From contig NZ_CP129238.1 in NCBI RefSeq assembly GCF_030413595.1, positions 1,178,001 through 1,242,000 on the forward strand: a DNA stretch of 64,000 nt, read 5' to 3'. The position numbers were made by a program, and so were the translations under genes. The DNA is from Planococcus liqunii. GTDB lineage: Bacteria > Bacillota > Bacilli > Bacillales_A > Planococcaceae. Below, piece by piece: positions 1 through 7,357 of the stretch (position 1 is its first letter; every line of letters starts with the position of its first letter). The notes beneath the pieces were generated by a model that was not told the DNA's origin, did not search any database, and saw nothing but the letters and a program-made list of their open reading frames with translations.

Positions 1-548
1 CTTACGGGTTATTGGAAGAGCTAAAAGCGATGCCGGCAACTTCAGTGGCAACCGTGTCGATGGCGTTTCCTGCAGAATCGGTTCGCGAATTCGCGGATCG
101 GGCAATGGGGTTTGTCGTGGCGCGAAACAGTGATTTATCCATTACCGCGTGCATTGCTTCACATTGCAAATGGCCATCCCAAACGCCGGAAGGCAAAATG
201 CTGTTTAAAGCTTTTATTGGCCGCGTAGGAGACGAAGCAGTGGTGGAATTATCGGATAAAGAAATTGAAAAAACCGTCCTGGCAGATTTGCAAAAGGCGA
301 TGGCCATTGAAGCGGAGCCGGAATTCACGATCGTTTCGCGCTGGTCAGAAGCGATGCCGCAATATTTGGTTGGACATAAAGCACGTGTGGAAAAAGCACG
401 CAGAGAAGTGGAAAAAGACTTTCCCATGGTTCAGGTCATCGGCAGTTCGTTTGAAGGATTTGGCTTGCAAGGCTGTGTGGACCAAGGCAAAGCAGCAGCA
501 CAGCAAATTCTTGGGAATTGCCAAGTGGAACAGGAAATGCGGAGGTAG
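1..548 (+). CDS. hemY: Protoporphyrinogen/coproporphyrinogen III oxidase, C-terminal part
   Basis: The gene is cut by the window edge; the open frame begins at base 3 and has no true start here. About 181 residues remain of a family usually near 470. The C-terminal signature is visible: a segment resembling 'GRVGDEAVVELSDKEI', then 'SRWSEAMPQYLVGHKARVEK', and finally 'GSSFEGFGLQGCVDQG', the FAD-contacting end of HemY. In Firmicutes this flavoenzyme mainly oxidises coproporphyrinogen III to coproporphyrin III (also named CgoX) on the inner face of the membrane. hemE and hemH would be expected upstream by analogy with B. subtilis, outside the window. The next gene starts 5 bases after the stop, so co-transcription is likely. 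Confidence 0.93.
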   Translation, partial: YGLLEELKAMPATSVATVSMAFPAESVREFADRAMGFVVARNSDLSITACIASHCKWPSQTPEGKMLFKAFIGRVGDEAVVELSDKEIEKTVLADLQKAMAIEAEPEFTIVSRWSEAMPQYLVGHKARVEKARREVEKDFPMVQVIGSSFEGFGLQGCVDQGKAAAQQILGNCQVEQEMRR

Positions 549-553
549 CGAAT

Positions 554-1024
554 ATGAAGAAATTGATGGGGCTGGCGCTGCCGTTATTGTTATTGGCGGC
601 ATGCGGCAGTGAAGAAGCCGATTCAGCCGGAACCGGCAACTCGCTGGAAGAAGTTGTGGTGGAGATCAACACGCCGCAAACAGTGGAACAGACTGGAGAA
701 GTCGTGCTGTCGGCTACGGTTACGCAAGGCGATGAAGCTGTCGAAGATGCAGATGAAGTCGTTTACGAAGTTTGGGAGTCGGGACATCGCGACAGCAGTG
801 AAATGATTGAAGCGGAACATACAGGCGATGGCGTTTATGAAGCCGAGACCGCCTTTGAAGAAGAAGGCGTGTACTTGATCCAGGCGCATACCAGCGCCCG
901 CCGCCTGCACGTAATGCCAAAACAGGAAATTACTGTAGGCAGTCCGGATCCGGCATCTGTCGTACCGGATGACAGCGATGACGCAGAGGGCATGGACAAA
1001 ATGGGAGACCATTCCGGCCACTGA
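554..1024 (+). CDS. YtkA/FixH-like lipoprotein
   Basis: A 156-residue secreted lipoprotein. The ATG at 554 is chosen because GGAGGT (541-546) lies just upstream; an earlier in-frame ATG at 518 has no such site. It has a short charged start, a hydrophobic h-region and a lipobox 'LLAAC', predicting lipidation of Cys near residue 17. The mature part is a beta-rich acidic domain of the YtkA-like type with 'EAETAFEEEGVYLIQAH'. It ends in a Met/His/Asp tail 'GMDKMGDHSGH' that could bind metal, copper being the usual suggestion for such tails (inference). It follows hemY closely and is followed by a strong terminator. No substrate is established for this family. Confidence 0.85.
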   Translation: MKKLMGLALPLLLLAACGSEEADSAGTGNSLEEVVVEINTPQTVEQTGEVVLSATVTQGDEAVEDADEVVYEVWESGHRDSSEMIEAEHTGDGVYEAETAFEEEGVYLIQAHTSARRLHVMPKQEITVGSPDPASVVPDDSDDAEGMDKMGDHSGH

Positions 1025-1036
1025 GATGGTGAAAGA

Positions 1037-1067
1037 GCCGGCTGCGTTTATGCAGCCGGCTTTTCTT
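1037..1067 (+). terminator. Rho-independent terminator after the lipoprotein gene
   Basis: GCCGGCTGC (1037-1045) pairs perfectly with GCAGCCGGC (1052-1060) across a 6-base loop and is followed by TTTTCTT. It ends the hemY-lipoprotein transcript. Confidence 0.9.
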
Positions 1068-1102
1068 ATTGACTGATTGTCTGAACGAAAGAGGTGGCTG
1101 AC

Positions 1103-1408
1103 ATGAAGCATTTTCAAAAAGCACACAATCCTGCAACGCCTTATGAAATTTTTGAGTTTAAGAAATACGAGATTCCCTTACATGAAATTATGCTGTTCAA
1201 AAAGCATGAAACAGAGCGCGTAAGTTATGCGTTATATTGCGAAGAAGGAATCGTCTATCTGCTGACGAATGTATCGGTCAACGATGCGGCGATCAGTGGA
1301 TATGGAGTTTATGCAAAACCTTATTGCAAGCTTGGCGACATTGGGAGCTACAGTTTGGCCACTTTGGATAAAGACTCATACAACTGGTATATGACCCATG
1401 CCAGATGA
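1103..1408 (+). CDS. Unrecognised 101-aa cytosolic protein
   Basis: Start ATG at 1103 is chosen for the AAAGAGGTGG ribosome site just upstream. The product is small and soluble-looking, with no signal peptide or membrane helix. It is rich in Tyr, Lys and His near the N-terminus ('YEIFEFKKYEIPLHEI') and carries 'GIVYLLTNVSVNDAAISGYGVYAKPYCK' in two strand-like stretches. I do not recognise the family. It is a single-gene unit between a terminator at 1037-1067 and a bidirectional hairpin at 1488-1526. Good ribosome site and codon use like its neighbours support it being real. Confidence 0.7.
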   Translation: MKHFQKAHNPATPYEIFEFKKYEIPLHEIMLFKKHETERVSYALYCEEGIVYLLTNVSVNDAAISGYGVYAKPYCKLGDIGSYSLATLDKDSYNWYMTHAR

Positions 1409-1487
1409 GGAAAGAACAGTTTTTTAGATACATCGGGCTAGATGATACAGATATTGATACAGTTGCCGGTAATGTTCAGGCGCAAAT

Positions 1488-1526
1488 AAAAGAAGCGGGC
1501 GCATATTGGCAGCGTCCGCTTCTTTT
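1488..1526. terminator. Bidirectional terminator hairpin
   Basis: The left arm AAAAGAAGCGGGCGC pairs with GCGTCCGCTTCTTTT (1512-1526) around a 9-base loop with one weak pair. T-rich ends exist on both strands, so it can end the plus-strand 101-aa gene and the minus-strand yhfH-like gene, which converge here. Confidence 0.8.
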
Positions 1527-1534
1527 ATGTATGT

Positions 1535-1663
1535 TTATAATTCGTCGCACTTTTCACATTGGCTACCATAACATTCATGCTGTTCTTCGATCTTTTCTCC
1601 ACAATTCGAGCATTTTTTCGCGGGCAGGTTCTTGAAAAATTCCACTACGTTTTCCATATCCAT
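1535..1663 (-). CDS. yhfH: YhfH-like small zinc-ribbon protein
   Basis: A 42-residue ORF. The ATG (complement of 1661-1663) has AAGGAG upstream at about 1668-1675. The protein begins 'MDMENVVEFFKNLPAKKC' and contains two CxxC knuckles (Cys18/Cys21 and Cys36/Cys39), with 'GEKIEEQ' between them. That is the layout of a treble-clef or rubredoxin-like zinc site. The N-terminal 'FFKNLP.K.C' followed by an 'EEQ' segment is what I remember of the B. subtilis YhfH family, and in that genome yhfH also lies next to lplJ. It has its own good promoter (1702-1730) and shares a terminator with its convergent neighbour. Function is unknown. Confidence 0.8.
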   Translation of the reverse strand: MDMENVVEFFKNLPAKKCSNCGEKIEEQHECYGSQCEKCDEL

Positions 1664-1701
1664 TCCAGCTCCTTTGTTATAGTACTGTGATTCTTTATTG
1701 A

Positions 1702-1730
1702 ATTGTATTATAACAGTTTAGATTCGTCAA
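1702..1730 (-). promoter_or_regulatory. Sigma-A promoter of yhfH-like gene
   Basis: On the minus strand: TTGACG (complement of 1725-1730), a 17-base spacer, then TACAAT (complement of 1702-1707). It lies about 40 bases upstream of the ATG. Confidence 0.7.
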
Positions 1731-1800
1731 CCCTAAACCGTGAACTTTTTTGAAAAATCCGTTAAACTAAGGAGAGTATGTACTTCAAAGGAGAGAAATT

Positions 1801-2793
1801 ATGTATTTTGTAGACAATAAAGGCATTACCGACCCGCGCATTAACTTGGCAATTGAAGAATACTTGCTAAAGACAATGGACGTAGAAAAAGATCCATTTT
1901 TGCTGTTTTACATAAACGAACCTTCCATCATTATCGGCAAAAACCAAAACACGGCAGAAGAAATCAACACCGACTATGTTGATTCAAACGGCATTCATGT
2001 TGTCCGCCGCCTGTCCGGAGGCGGCGCCGTCTATCATGACCTCGGCAACTTGAACTACAGCTTTATCACAGTCGACGACGGCAACAGCTTCCGCAATTTC
2101 CGGAAGTTCACTGAGCCTGTTGTACATGCTTTGCAAAGCCTCGGCGTCAATGCGGAACTATCCGGCCGCAATGATTTGATGGTAGAAGGGCGCAAAGTTT
2201 CCGGCAATGCTCAATTCTCTACTCGCGGCCGCATGTTCAGCCATGGAACGCTGATGTTCGATACAGAAGTGGATGCAGTTGTGTCAGCATTAAAAGTCAG
2301 CAAAGAAAAAATCGAGTCCAAAGGCATCAAGTCGATCCGCAGCCGCGTCGCGAATATTTCGGAGTTTCTGAAAGAGCCGATGACGGTCACAGAATTCCGT
2401 TCAGCGATTTTGGCTTCGCTGTTTGACGGCGAAGAAAACATTCAGTACTGGGAGTTGACGGACCAGGATTGGGAAAACATCCGCCAATTGTCAAAAGAGC
2501 GCTATGGCAACTGGGACTGGAACTACGGAAAATCGCCTAAGTTCAATGTGAAGCATTCCCACCGCTTCCCGGTCGGCGGCATTGATGTCCGTCTTCAAGT
2601 GGAAAATGGCATTGTACAGGATGCCAATATTTACGGCGACTTTTTTGGAGTTGGCGATGTGGCGGAAATTGAACAAGCCATTACTGGCGTTAAATACGAA
2701 CGGGCTTCACTTGATGAAGCCATCAGCGGATTTGATATCCCGACGTATCTTGGCGGCATCACGAAAGAAGAATTCCTGAAATTAATTTATTAA
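1801..2793 (+). CDS. lplJ: Lipoate-protein ligase
   Basis: A 330-residue LplA/LplJ enzyme that activates lipoate with ATP and attaches it to lysines of 2-oxoacid dehydrogenase E2 subunits and GcvH in the cytosol. Visible features are 'EPSIIIGKNQNTAEEI', the BPL/LplA core 'VVRRLSGGGAVYHDLGNLNYSF' (split here for reference, residues about 75-97), 'GRNDLMVEGRKVSGNAQ', and the C-terminal accessory domain 'WDWNYGKSPKFN'. Length matches the B. subtilis enzyme (331). The ATG follows AAAGGAGAG. It is a single gene with a strong terminator 10 bases after the stop. Its neighbours yhfH and lcfB are also neighbours in B. subtilis. Confidence 0.95.
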   Translation: MYFVDNKGITDPRINLAIEEYLLKTMDVEKDPFLLFYINEPSIIIGKNQNTAEEINTDYVDSNGIHVVRRLSGGGAVYHDLGNLNYSFITVDDGNSFRNFRKFTEPVVHALQSLGVNAELSGRNDLMVEGRKVSGNAQFSTRGRMFSHGTLMFDTEVDAVVSALKVSKEKIESKGIKSIRSRVANISEFLKEPMTVTEFRSAILASLFDGEENIQYWELTDQDWENIRQLSKERYGNWDWNYGKSPKFNVKHSHRFPVGGIDVRLQVENGIVQDANIYGDFFGVGDVAEIEQAITGVKYERASLDEAISGFDIPTYLGGITKEEFLKLIY

Positions 2794-2802
2794 GAATTCA
2801 TG

Positions 2803-2832
2803 AAGAGCCTGCTATCGAGCAGGCTCTTTTGT
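2803..2832 (+). terminator. Terminator of lplJ
   Basis: AAGAGCCTGCT (2803-2813) and AGCAGGCTCTT (2818-2828) form a perfect 11-bp stem with loop ATCG, followed by TTGTT. Confidence 0.9.
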
Positions 2833-2866
2833 TAAAATGGAAAGAAACAGGAAAGGGGGAATCAAT

Positions 2867-3571
2867 ATGGCAGCTCAAAGAATTTTCATAGTGGAAGATG
2901 ATTTGAAAATAGCGGCAATGCTGGCCGAGACTTTACGCAAATACCATTACGATGTGGAAACCGCAAAAGATTTCGACCACATTCTTGAAGAGTTTGAGGC
3001 ATTTGATCCCCATATGGTTCTGCTCGATATCAATTTGCCTTCTTACGATGGATACTATTGGTGCCGCCAATTGCGCCAAACATCCACTTGCCCGATTTTA
3101 TTCATTTCCGCCAGGTCAGGGGAAATGGATCAGGTTTTTGCTCTTGAAAATGGCGGGGATGATTTCATTACGAAACCTTTCCATTATGAAATCGTCCTTG
3201 CAAAAATAAGAAGCCATCTGCGCAGAGCTTATGGGGAATATGCTCCAAAGCAGGAAGAGCGTTCAGTGAAGGCGGGGCGAATCTCGCTGTTCCTCGAACG
3301 AATGGAGCTCCATGTAAAGACGGCGGTCATTCCGCTGCAGAAAAAAGAATGCACCATCATGGAATTGTTGTTGGCCCACTATCCGAAAGTGGTGACCCGG
3401 GAGCAATTGCTGGAAGAGCTTTGGGATGACCAGGCTTTCGTGGACGAAAATACGCTGAATGTCAACATGACGCGTGTCCGTAAAAAACTGGCGGATTATG
3501 AAGTGCTGTCTTCCATTGAAACAGTCCGGGGCTCCGGTTACCGGTTGCTGATTCATGAGGAGGAACTGTAA
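2867..3571 (+). CDS. BceR-type response regulator
   Basis: A 234-residue OmpR-family regulator. ATG at 2867 is preferred over 2837 because AAGGGGG lies 8 bases upstream. The receiver domain (1-120) shows the acidic pair 'EDD' (10-12), phospho-acceptor Asp54 in 'LLDINLP', Ser81 and Lys103 in 'TKPF'. A winged-helix DNA-binding domain follows (about 130-230), ending 'VRGSGYRL'. It is the first gene of a four-gene set in the order regulator, kinase, ATPase, permease. This is the Bce/Psd/Yxd architecture in which the ABC transporter both senses and removes peptide antibiotics such as bacitracin or nisin. The cognate peptide cannot be read from sequence. Confidence 0.92.
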   Translation: MAAQRIFIVEDDLKIAAMLAETLRKYHYDVETAKDFDHILEEFEAFDPHMVLLDINLPSYDGYYWCRQLRQTSTCPILFISARSGEMDQVFALENGGDDFITKPFHYEIVLAKIRSHLRRAYGEYAPKQEERSVKAGRISLFLERMELHVKTAVIPLQKKECTIMELLLAHYPKVVTREQLLEELWDDQAFVDENTLNVNMTRVRKKLADYEVLSSIETVRGSGYRLLIHEEEL

Positions 3572-4674
3572 TGTTTCGCTTGTTTTTTAAAGAACATGCT
3601 GCATTTATTGTCTTTCAGGCGGTGCTGGTAGCGTTCATCATGGCGCTGTACTGGCTCGACGGCTTCCGGAACGTCGATACAGCCATTTACTCGTTTGTCA
3701 TCAGCACATTACTGGTTGTCACTTTTTTAGCTGCGCGTTTTGTGAAGCGGTATCATTTTTATCAAAAGATCCTGGCAATTCCGGACCGGATGGAACATGC
3801 CATCCAGCGGGAAGCCCGCTCTCCGGAACAGCTTCAAAGCGAAAGGTATTTGCAGGAACTGTACCGGCTCTACCAGAACGAAGCGCAGGCACTTTATGCT
3901 TCTCAAAACCGCCATCTTCAGTTTATGAACCAGTGGGTGCACCAGATGAAAACCCCTTTATCCGTTATGCAATTATTGCTTCAGGAAGAAGGGGAGCTCG
4001 ACAAAAACAGTGTCCGTGAAGAAGTGGACCGGTTAAAGTCGGGCCTCGATACGGTATTGATGAATGCACGGCTGGATACCTTTGAAGATGATATGCAAAT
4101 CGAACAAGTCTCGCTGCGCGCCATGGTAGCGGAAATCGTCACAGAAAACAAGCGCTTGTTTATTTCCAAACGCGTGTATCCGGAAATCGATATGGCCGAA
4201 GACTGCGTCGTGGCAACTGACCGGAAATGGATGAAGTTTATTGTGGGCCAGTTTTTAACAAACGCCTTAAAATATACCTTTGAACCGAACAAGAAAGTGT
4301 ATCTTCATGCCGAATGTGCAGACGGCAATGCCGTTTTAACGGTTCGGGATGAAGGAATCGGCATTCCGTCCTCGGACTTGCCGCGTATTACAAAAGCCTT
4401 TTTCACAGGGGAAAATGGACGGAAGACCGGGGAGTCCACAGGAATGGGCTTGTATTTGGCAAAAGAAGTATGCGATAAACTTGGACATAAGCTGACAATT
4501 TCCTCGGAACGGGGACAAGGAACTGCCGTATCGGTATCGTTCTTCAACCAAGACTCAACAACAGGAGGCCAAGACGATGTCTTTATTGAAAATCAACGAA
4601 GTGACGAAAGTGTACGAAGGGAAGGTCACCCATCGGGCGTTGAATCAACTGAGCTTCGAAGTGGAAAAAGGTGA
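3571..4674 (+). CDS. BceS-type intramembrane-sensing histidine kinase
   Basis: 367 residues. Two N-terminal membrane helices (about 11-29 and 38-57) are joined by only a few extracellular residues, the hallmark of kinases that take their signal from a partner transporter. The dimerisation/phosphoacceptor box 'QFMNQWVHQMKTPLS' places the active histidine at 124. The HATPase domain has 'FIVGQFLTNALKYT' (N box), 'DEGIGIPSSDL' and 'STGMGLYLAKEV'. The ATG overlaps the last base of the regulator stop. The last 33 residues have no family equivalent and run over the start of the ATPase gene; without them the protein would be about 334 residues, the length I recall for B. subtilis BceS. Confidence 0.92.
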   Translation: MFRLFFKEHAAFIVFQAVLVAFIMALYWLDGFRNVDTAIYSFVISTLLVVTFLAARFVKRYHFYQKILAIPDRMEHAIQREARSPEQLQSERYLQELYRLYQNEAQALYASQNRHLQFMNQWVHQMKTPLSVMQLLLQEEGELDKNSVREEVDRLKSGLDTVLMNARLDTFEDDMQIEQVSLRAMVAEIVTENKRLFISKRVYPEIDMAEDCVVATDRKWMKFIVGQFLTNALKYTFEPNKKVYLHAECADGNAVLTVRDEGIGIPSSDLPRITKAFFTGENGRKTGESTGMGLYLAKEVCDKLGHKLTISSERGQGTAVSVSFFNQDSTTGGQDDVFIENQRSDESVRREGHPSGVESTELRSGKR

Positions 4675-5350
4675 ATTTCTGGCTGTCATGGGCCCTTCCG
4701 GCAGCGGAAAAACGACGCTGCTCAACTTGATTTCAACAATCGATTCGCTGACTGCCGGTGAAATTCTCATCGACGGCATTAATCCCCATCGCCTGGACAA
4801 AAATGAACTTGCGCTGTTCAGACGGCGCAAACTTGGCTTTGTGTTCCAGGATTTCAATTTGCTGCAGATGCTGACAGTGGAAGAAAATCTGGTGCTGCCG
4901 CTGACACTGGATTATGTGCCGATCAATGATATGGCGACGCGTGTATTGGAACTGGCCAAACGGCTCGATTTAACGTCCATTCTCCATAAGCGCCCGAATG
5001 AAATATCCGGCGGGGAAGCCCAGCGGACCGCAATCGGCCGGGCATTGATCCACAAGCCGGCCATTATTCTGGCCGATGAACCGACGGGGAACCTGGATTC
5101 AAAAGCATCCCGGGACGTCCTTGATTTATTATCGAAAGTCAGTGCCAACGAAGGGGCTACCATTGTGATGGTGACGCACGATCCCATCGCTGCCAGCTAC
5201 TGCGACCGGGTGCTGTTCATCAAAGACGGGGAATTTTTCAATGAAATCTATGGCGATGAACGCCGTCAGACATTCTATCAAAGGATCTTGAATGTTCTAT
5301 CCTTGCTTGGAGGAAACGTGAATGACCTTTCGGCAACTCGCTTACCATAA
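4577..5350 (+). CDS. BceA-type ABC transporter ATP-binding protein
   Basis: 257 residues. Walker A GPSGSGKTT (39-47), Q-loop 'VFQDFNLL', a divergent signature 'ISGGEAQR', Walker B 'IILADEPTGNLDS' and H-loop 'VTHD' are all present, so it should be an active ATPase. The ATG at 4577 follows AGGAGG (4563-4568). The N-terminal 97 bases lie inside the kinase gene and the last 29 bases overlap the permease gene, so the four genes form one translationally coupled unit. With its permease it should recognise peptide antibiotics bound to lipid II cycle intermediates and relay the signal to the kinase. Confidence 0.93.
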   Translation: MSLLKINEVTKVYEGKVTHRALNQLSFEVEKGEFLAVMGPSGSGKTTLLNLISTIDSLTAGEILIDGINPHRLDKNELALFRRRKLGFVFQDFNLLQMLTVEENLVLPLTLDYVPINDMATRVLELAKRLDLTSILHKRPNEISGGEAQRTAIGRALIHKPAIILADEPTGNLDSKASRDVLDLLSKVSANEGATIVMVTHDPIAASYCDRVLFIKDGEFFNEIYGDERRQTFYQRILNVLSLLGGNVNDLSATRLP

Positions 5351-7259
5351 TGTCTTACGGAGCCGCCGCAGCTACGCCGCGTTCTTTCTGGCCAGTGTAT
5401 TTTCCGTTATGGTGTTTTTTGTATATTCGATGTTTATTTTTCATCCGCTTTTTAAAGAAGATGGGCTGCAGGAACTGGCTGTCCGGGGCATGTTCATCGC
5501 AGAAATCGTCTTGTACATCTTCACGCTGTTCTTCTTGTTCTATTCGATGAGTGCTTTTTTGCAGGCCCGGTCGAAAGAGTTCGGTATCCTCATGCATTTG
5601 GGCATGACCAAAAAGCAACTGAACAAAATGATCTTTTTTGAAACGATGATTCTTGGAGCGGTTTCAACAGTGGCTGGAATTGCTTTCGGCTTTGCTTTTT
5701 CGAAATTCTTCTTTATGATCGGCCGCGAAATCATGCAGCTGGAATCGCTTCCTTTGTACGTGTCGTGGAAGCCCTTTGCTTTAACGATCGGGGCTTTTGC
5801 CAGTTTGTTCATCATCATCTCCGTTATCAGTGTGTCGTTTATCCGGACAAAAGGCATCCTGGATTTGCTGCAGGGCTATTGGAAGACGGATGAAATGACC
5901 GGGATTTCAAAAGGCCTGTCAATGCTTGGGATCCTTCTCTTACTAGCTGCCTACCTGTTGGCTTCGATGGTAACCGACCAGACGGTTTATCAAATGGCCG
6001 CGATCATTCCACCGATTGCCACGCTCGGCACCTATCTATTTTTCACACATTCCATCCACTCGCTATTGAACCTGTATAAACGCAGAAAAGGGATTTACTG
6101 GCATAAGACGCGGCTGATTTCTTTGGCAGAAGCTTCAGTGAAGCTGAAAGACAGCGCGCAGATGTTTTTCATCGTGACAATCGTTTCGACGGTTGCGTTT
6201 TTGACGGTAGGCACATTGGCTTCGTTTATGTCTTATACCGGAGATTTCCGGGAATCCAATCCGCTTGGGTTGATTTATATTTCCTTTAACGGCAATGAAT
6301 CAGAACAAGCAGATGTGGAAAGATTGGCTTTGCAACTGGAAGAAAAGCAATTGGCTTACGATGTCGTGCCGCTGTCGATCAAGCGCCAAACGTCCGCTTT
6401 TACCGGAAACGATGTGGATATTTTCTCGGCGCAGCAATTTAACCGGCTGGCCTTTTCACTTGGCTTCGAGCCGGTCTATCCAGAAAAAGGAAAAGGGATT
6501 TTTATCCCTTATTCGAGGGATTCACTGAAAGAACTGAAAAACAGCAATGTACAAACTACATTGGTGGAAAGCGGCATCGACCTTTCCATTGCAGAAGTTT
6601 ATCCCCGGCTGATGTTCCCGGGGCATACGATGAATTTAAACAGCATCATTGTTAACGACGTGGATTATGAAGCGATCGATCAGCCCCTGATTGGCTATGG
6701 CCCTGGGGAGTCGACATTCACGTATTATGCGTTCGATGTACCGGAATGGGAAGAGACGAGTGCCATCGGCGGAGAATTGGAAGAAAAGATGGAGCAAGCA
6801 GCCGCTGCCGCAGATTTCAGCGGCGTTAATTTCTTTTTTGAAAACCCTGGTGAAGATTATCGGCGCTTTAAATCATCGTTTGCCATTCTGCTGTTTATCG
6901 GAGTCATGGTAGCAGCGGTGTTCTTGCTGGCTGCGGGGAGCTTTATTTACTTTAAATTGTATACGGGGCTTGAACGCGACCGGAAGCAATATTCGCTTTT
7001 GGTGCGCCTCGGAATGACGGAAAAAGAGCTCCGGAAAATCGTCAACCGGCAGCTCGTTCCCCAGTTCTTCCTGCCTTGGGGTGTTGCGCTGCTCCATAGC
7101 ACATTTGCTTTCATCTCGCTTCAAGTGGTGTGGGACGAATTTGCCGAACTGTCGATCCTTGGCGAAATGGTCCTCGTGCTGAGCGGATTTACGGTGGCTC
7201 AAATTCTTTACTTCTTTTTAATCCGCTGGCGTTATATTGCCCATCTGCAAGCATCGTAA
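5322..7259 (+). CDS. BceB-type ABC transporter permease
   Basis: 645 residues, matching the BceB family (about 646). Ten membrane segments are expected. Several are clear near 18-40, 56-76, 110-132, 155-175, 200-220, 228-246 and 288-306, then three at the C-terminus (about 523-547, 582-605, 612-635). Between them lies an extracellular domain of roughly 200 residues (about 310-520), the part that gives these transporters ligand specificity. FtsX-like 'LGMTKKQL' and 'LGMTEKEL' coupling motifs occur after the second helix of each half. The ATG is preceded by GGAGGAAAC and overlaps the ATPase gene by 29 bases. Confidence 0.93.
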   Translation: MTFRQLAYHNVLRSRRSYAAFFLASVFSVMVFFVYSMFIFHPLFKEDGLQELAVRGMFIAEIVLYIFTLFFLFYSMSAFLQARSKEFGILMHLGMTKKQLNKMIFFETMILGAVSTVAGIAFGFAFSKFFFMIGREIMQLESLPLYVSWKPFALTIGAFASLFIIISVISVSFIRTKGILDLLQGYWKTDEMTGISKGLSMLGILLLLAAYLLASMVTDQTVYQMAAIIPPIATLGTYLFFTHSIHSLLNLYKRRKGIYWHKTRLISLAEASVKLKDSAQMFFIVTIVSTVAFLTVGTLASFMSYTGDFRESNPLGLIYISFNGNESEQADVERLALQLEEKQLAYDVVPLSIKRQTSAFTGNDVDIFSAQQFNRLAFSLGFEPVYPEKGKGIFIPYSRDSLKELKNSNVQTTLVESGIDLSIAEVYPRLMFPGHTMNLNSIIVNDVDYEAIDQPLIGYGPGESTFTYYAFDVPEWEETSAIGGELEEKMEQAAAAADFSGVNFFFENPGEDYRRFKSSFAILLFIGVMVAAVFLLAAGSFIYFKLYTGLERDRKQYSLLVRLGMTEKELRKIVNRQLVPQFFLPWGVALLHSTFAFISLQVVWDEFAELSILGEMVLVLSGFTVAQILYFFLIRWRYIAHLQAS

Positions 7260-7283
7260 TTTTACGATGCTTGTTGTATTGTC
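7248..7283 (+). terminator. Terminator of the Bce-type operon
   Basis: CAAGCATCGTA (7248-7258) pairs with TACGATGCTTG (7263-7273) around ATTT, followed by the U-rich TTGTATTGT. The hairpin contains the permease stop codon. The tail also forms the -35 of the next promoter. Confidence 0.7.
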
Positions 7284-7302
7284 TGAAGATTTATTTTATA
7301 AT
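7274..7302 (+). promoter_or_regulatory. Sigma-A promoter of lcfB
   Basis: TTGTAT (7274-7279), 17-base spacer, TATAAT (7297-7302). Transcription would start near 7309, just upstream of the FadR operator. Confidence 0.8.
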
Positions 7303-7319
7303 GAATAAAGTGTGAATAA

Positions 7320-7337
7320 TGAATGAGTATTCATTCA
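7320..7337 (+). promoter_or_regulatory. FadR operator
   Basis: TGAATGAGTATTCATTCA is a perfect 7-bp inverted repeat around GTAT. It matches the FadR (YsiA) consensus TGAATGANTANTCATTCA known for Bacillus fatty-acid degradation genes. It sits between the start site and the lcfB ribosome site, a position expected to block transcription until long-chain acyl-CoA releases FadR. Confidence 0.85.
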
Positions 7338-7357
7338 ACACGAAAGAGGGATGGAAG

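Noticed and set aside
1405..1635. 76-residue plus-strand frame after the 101-aa gene
   Set aside because: It crosses a bidirectional terminator and lies over the better supported minus-strand YhfH-like gene.
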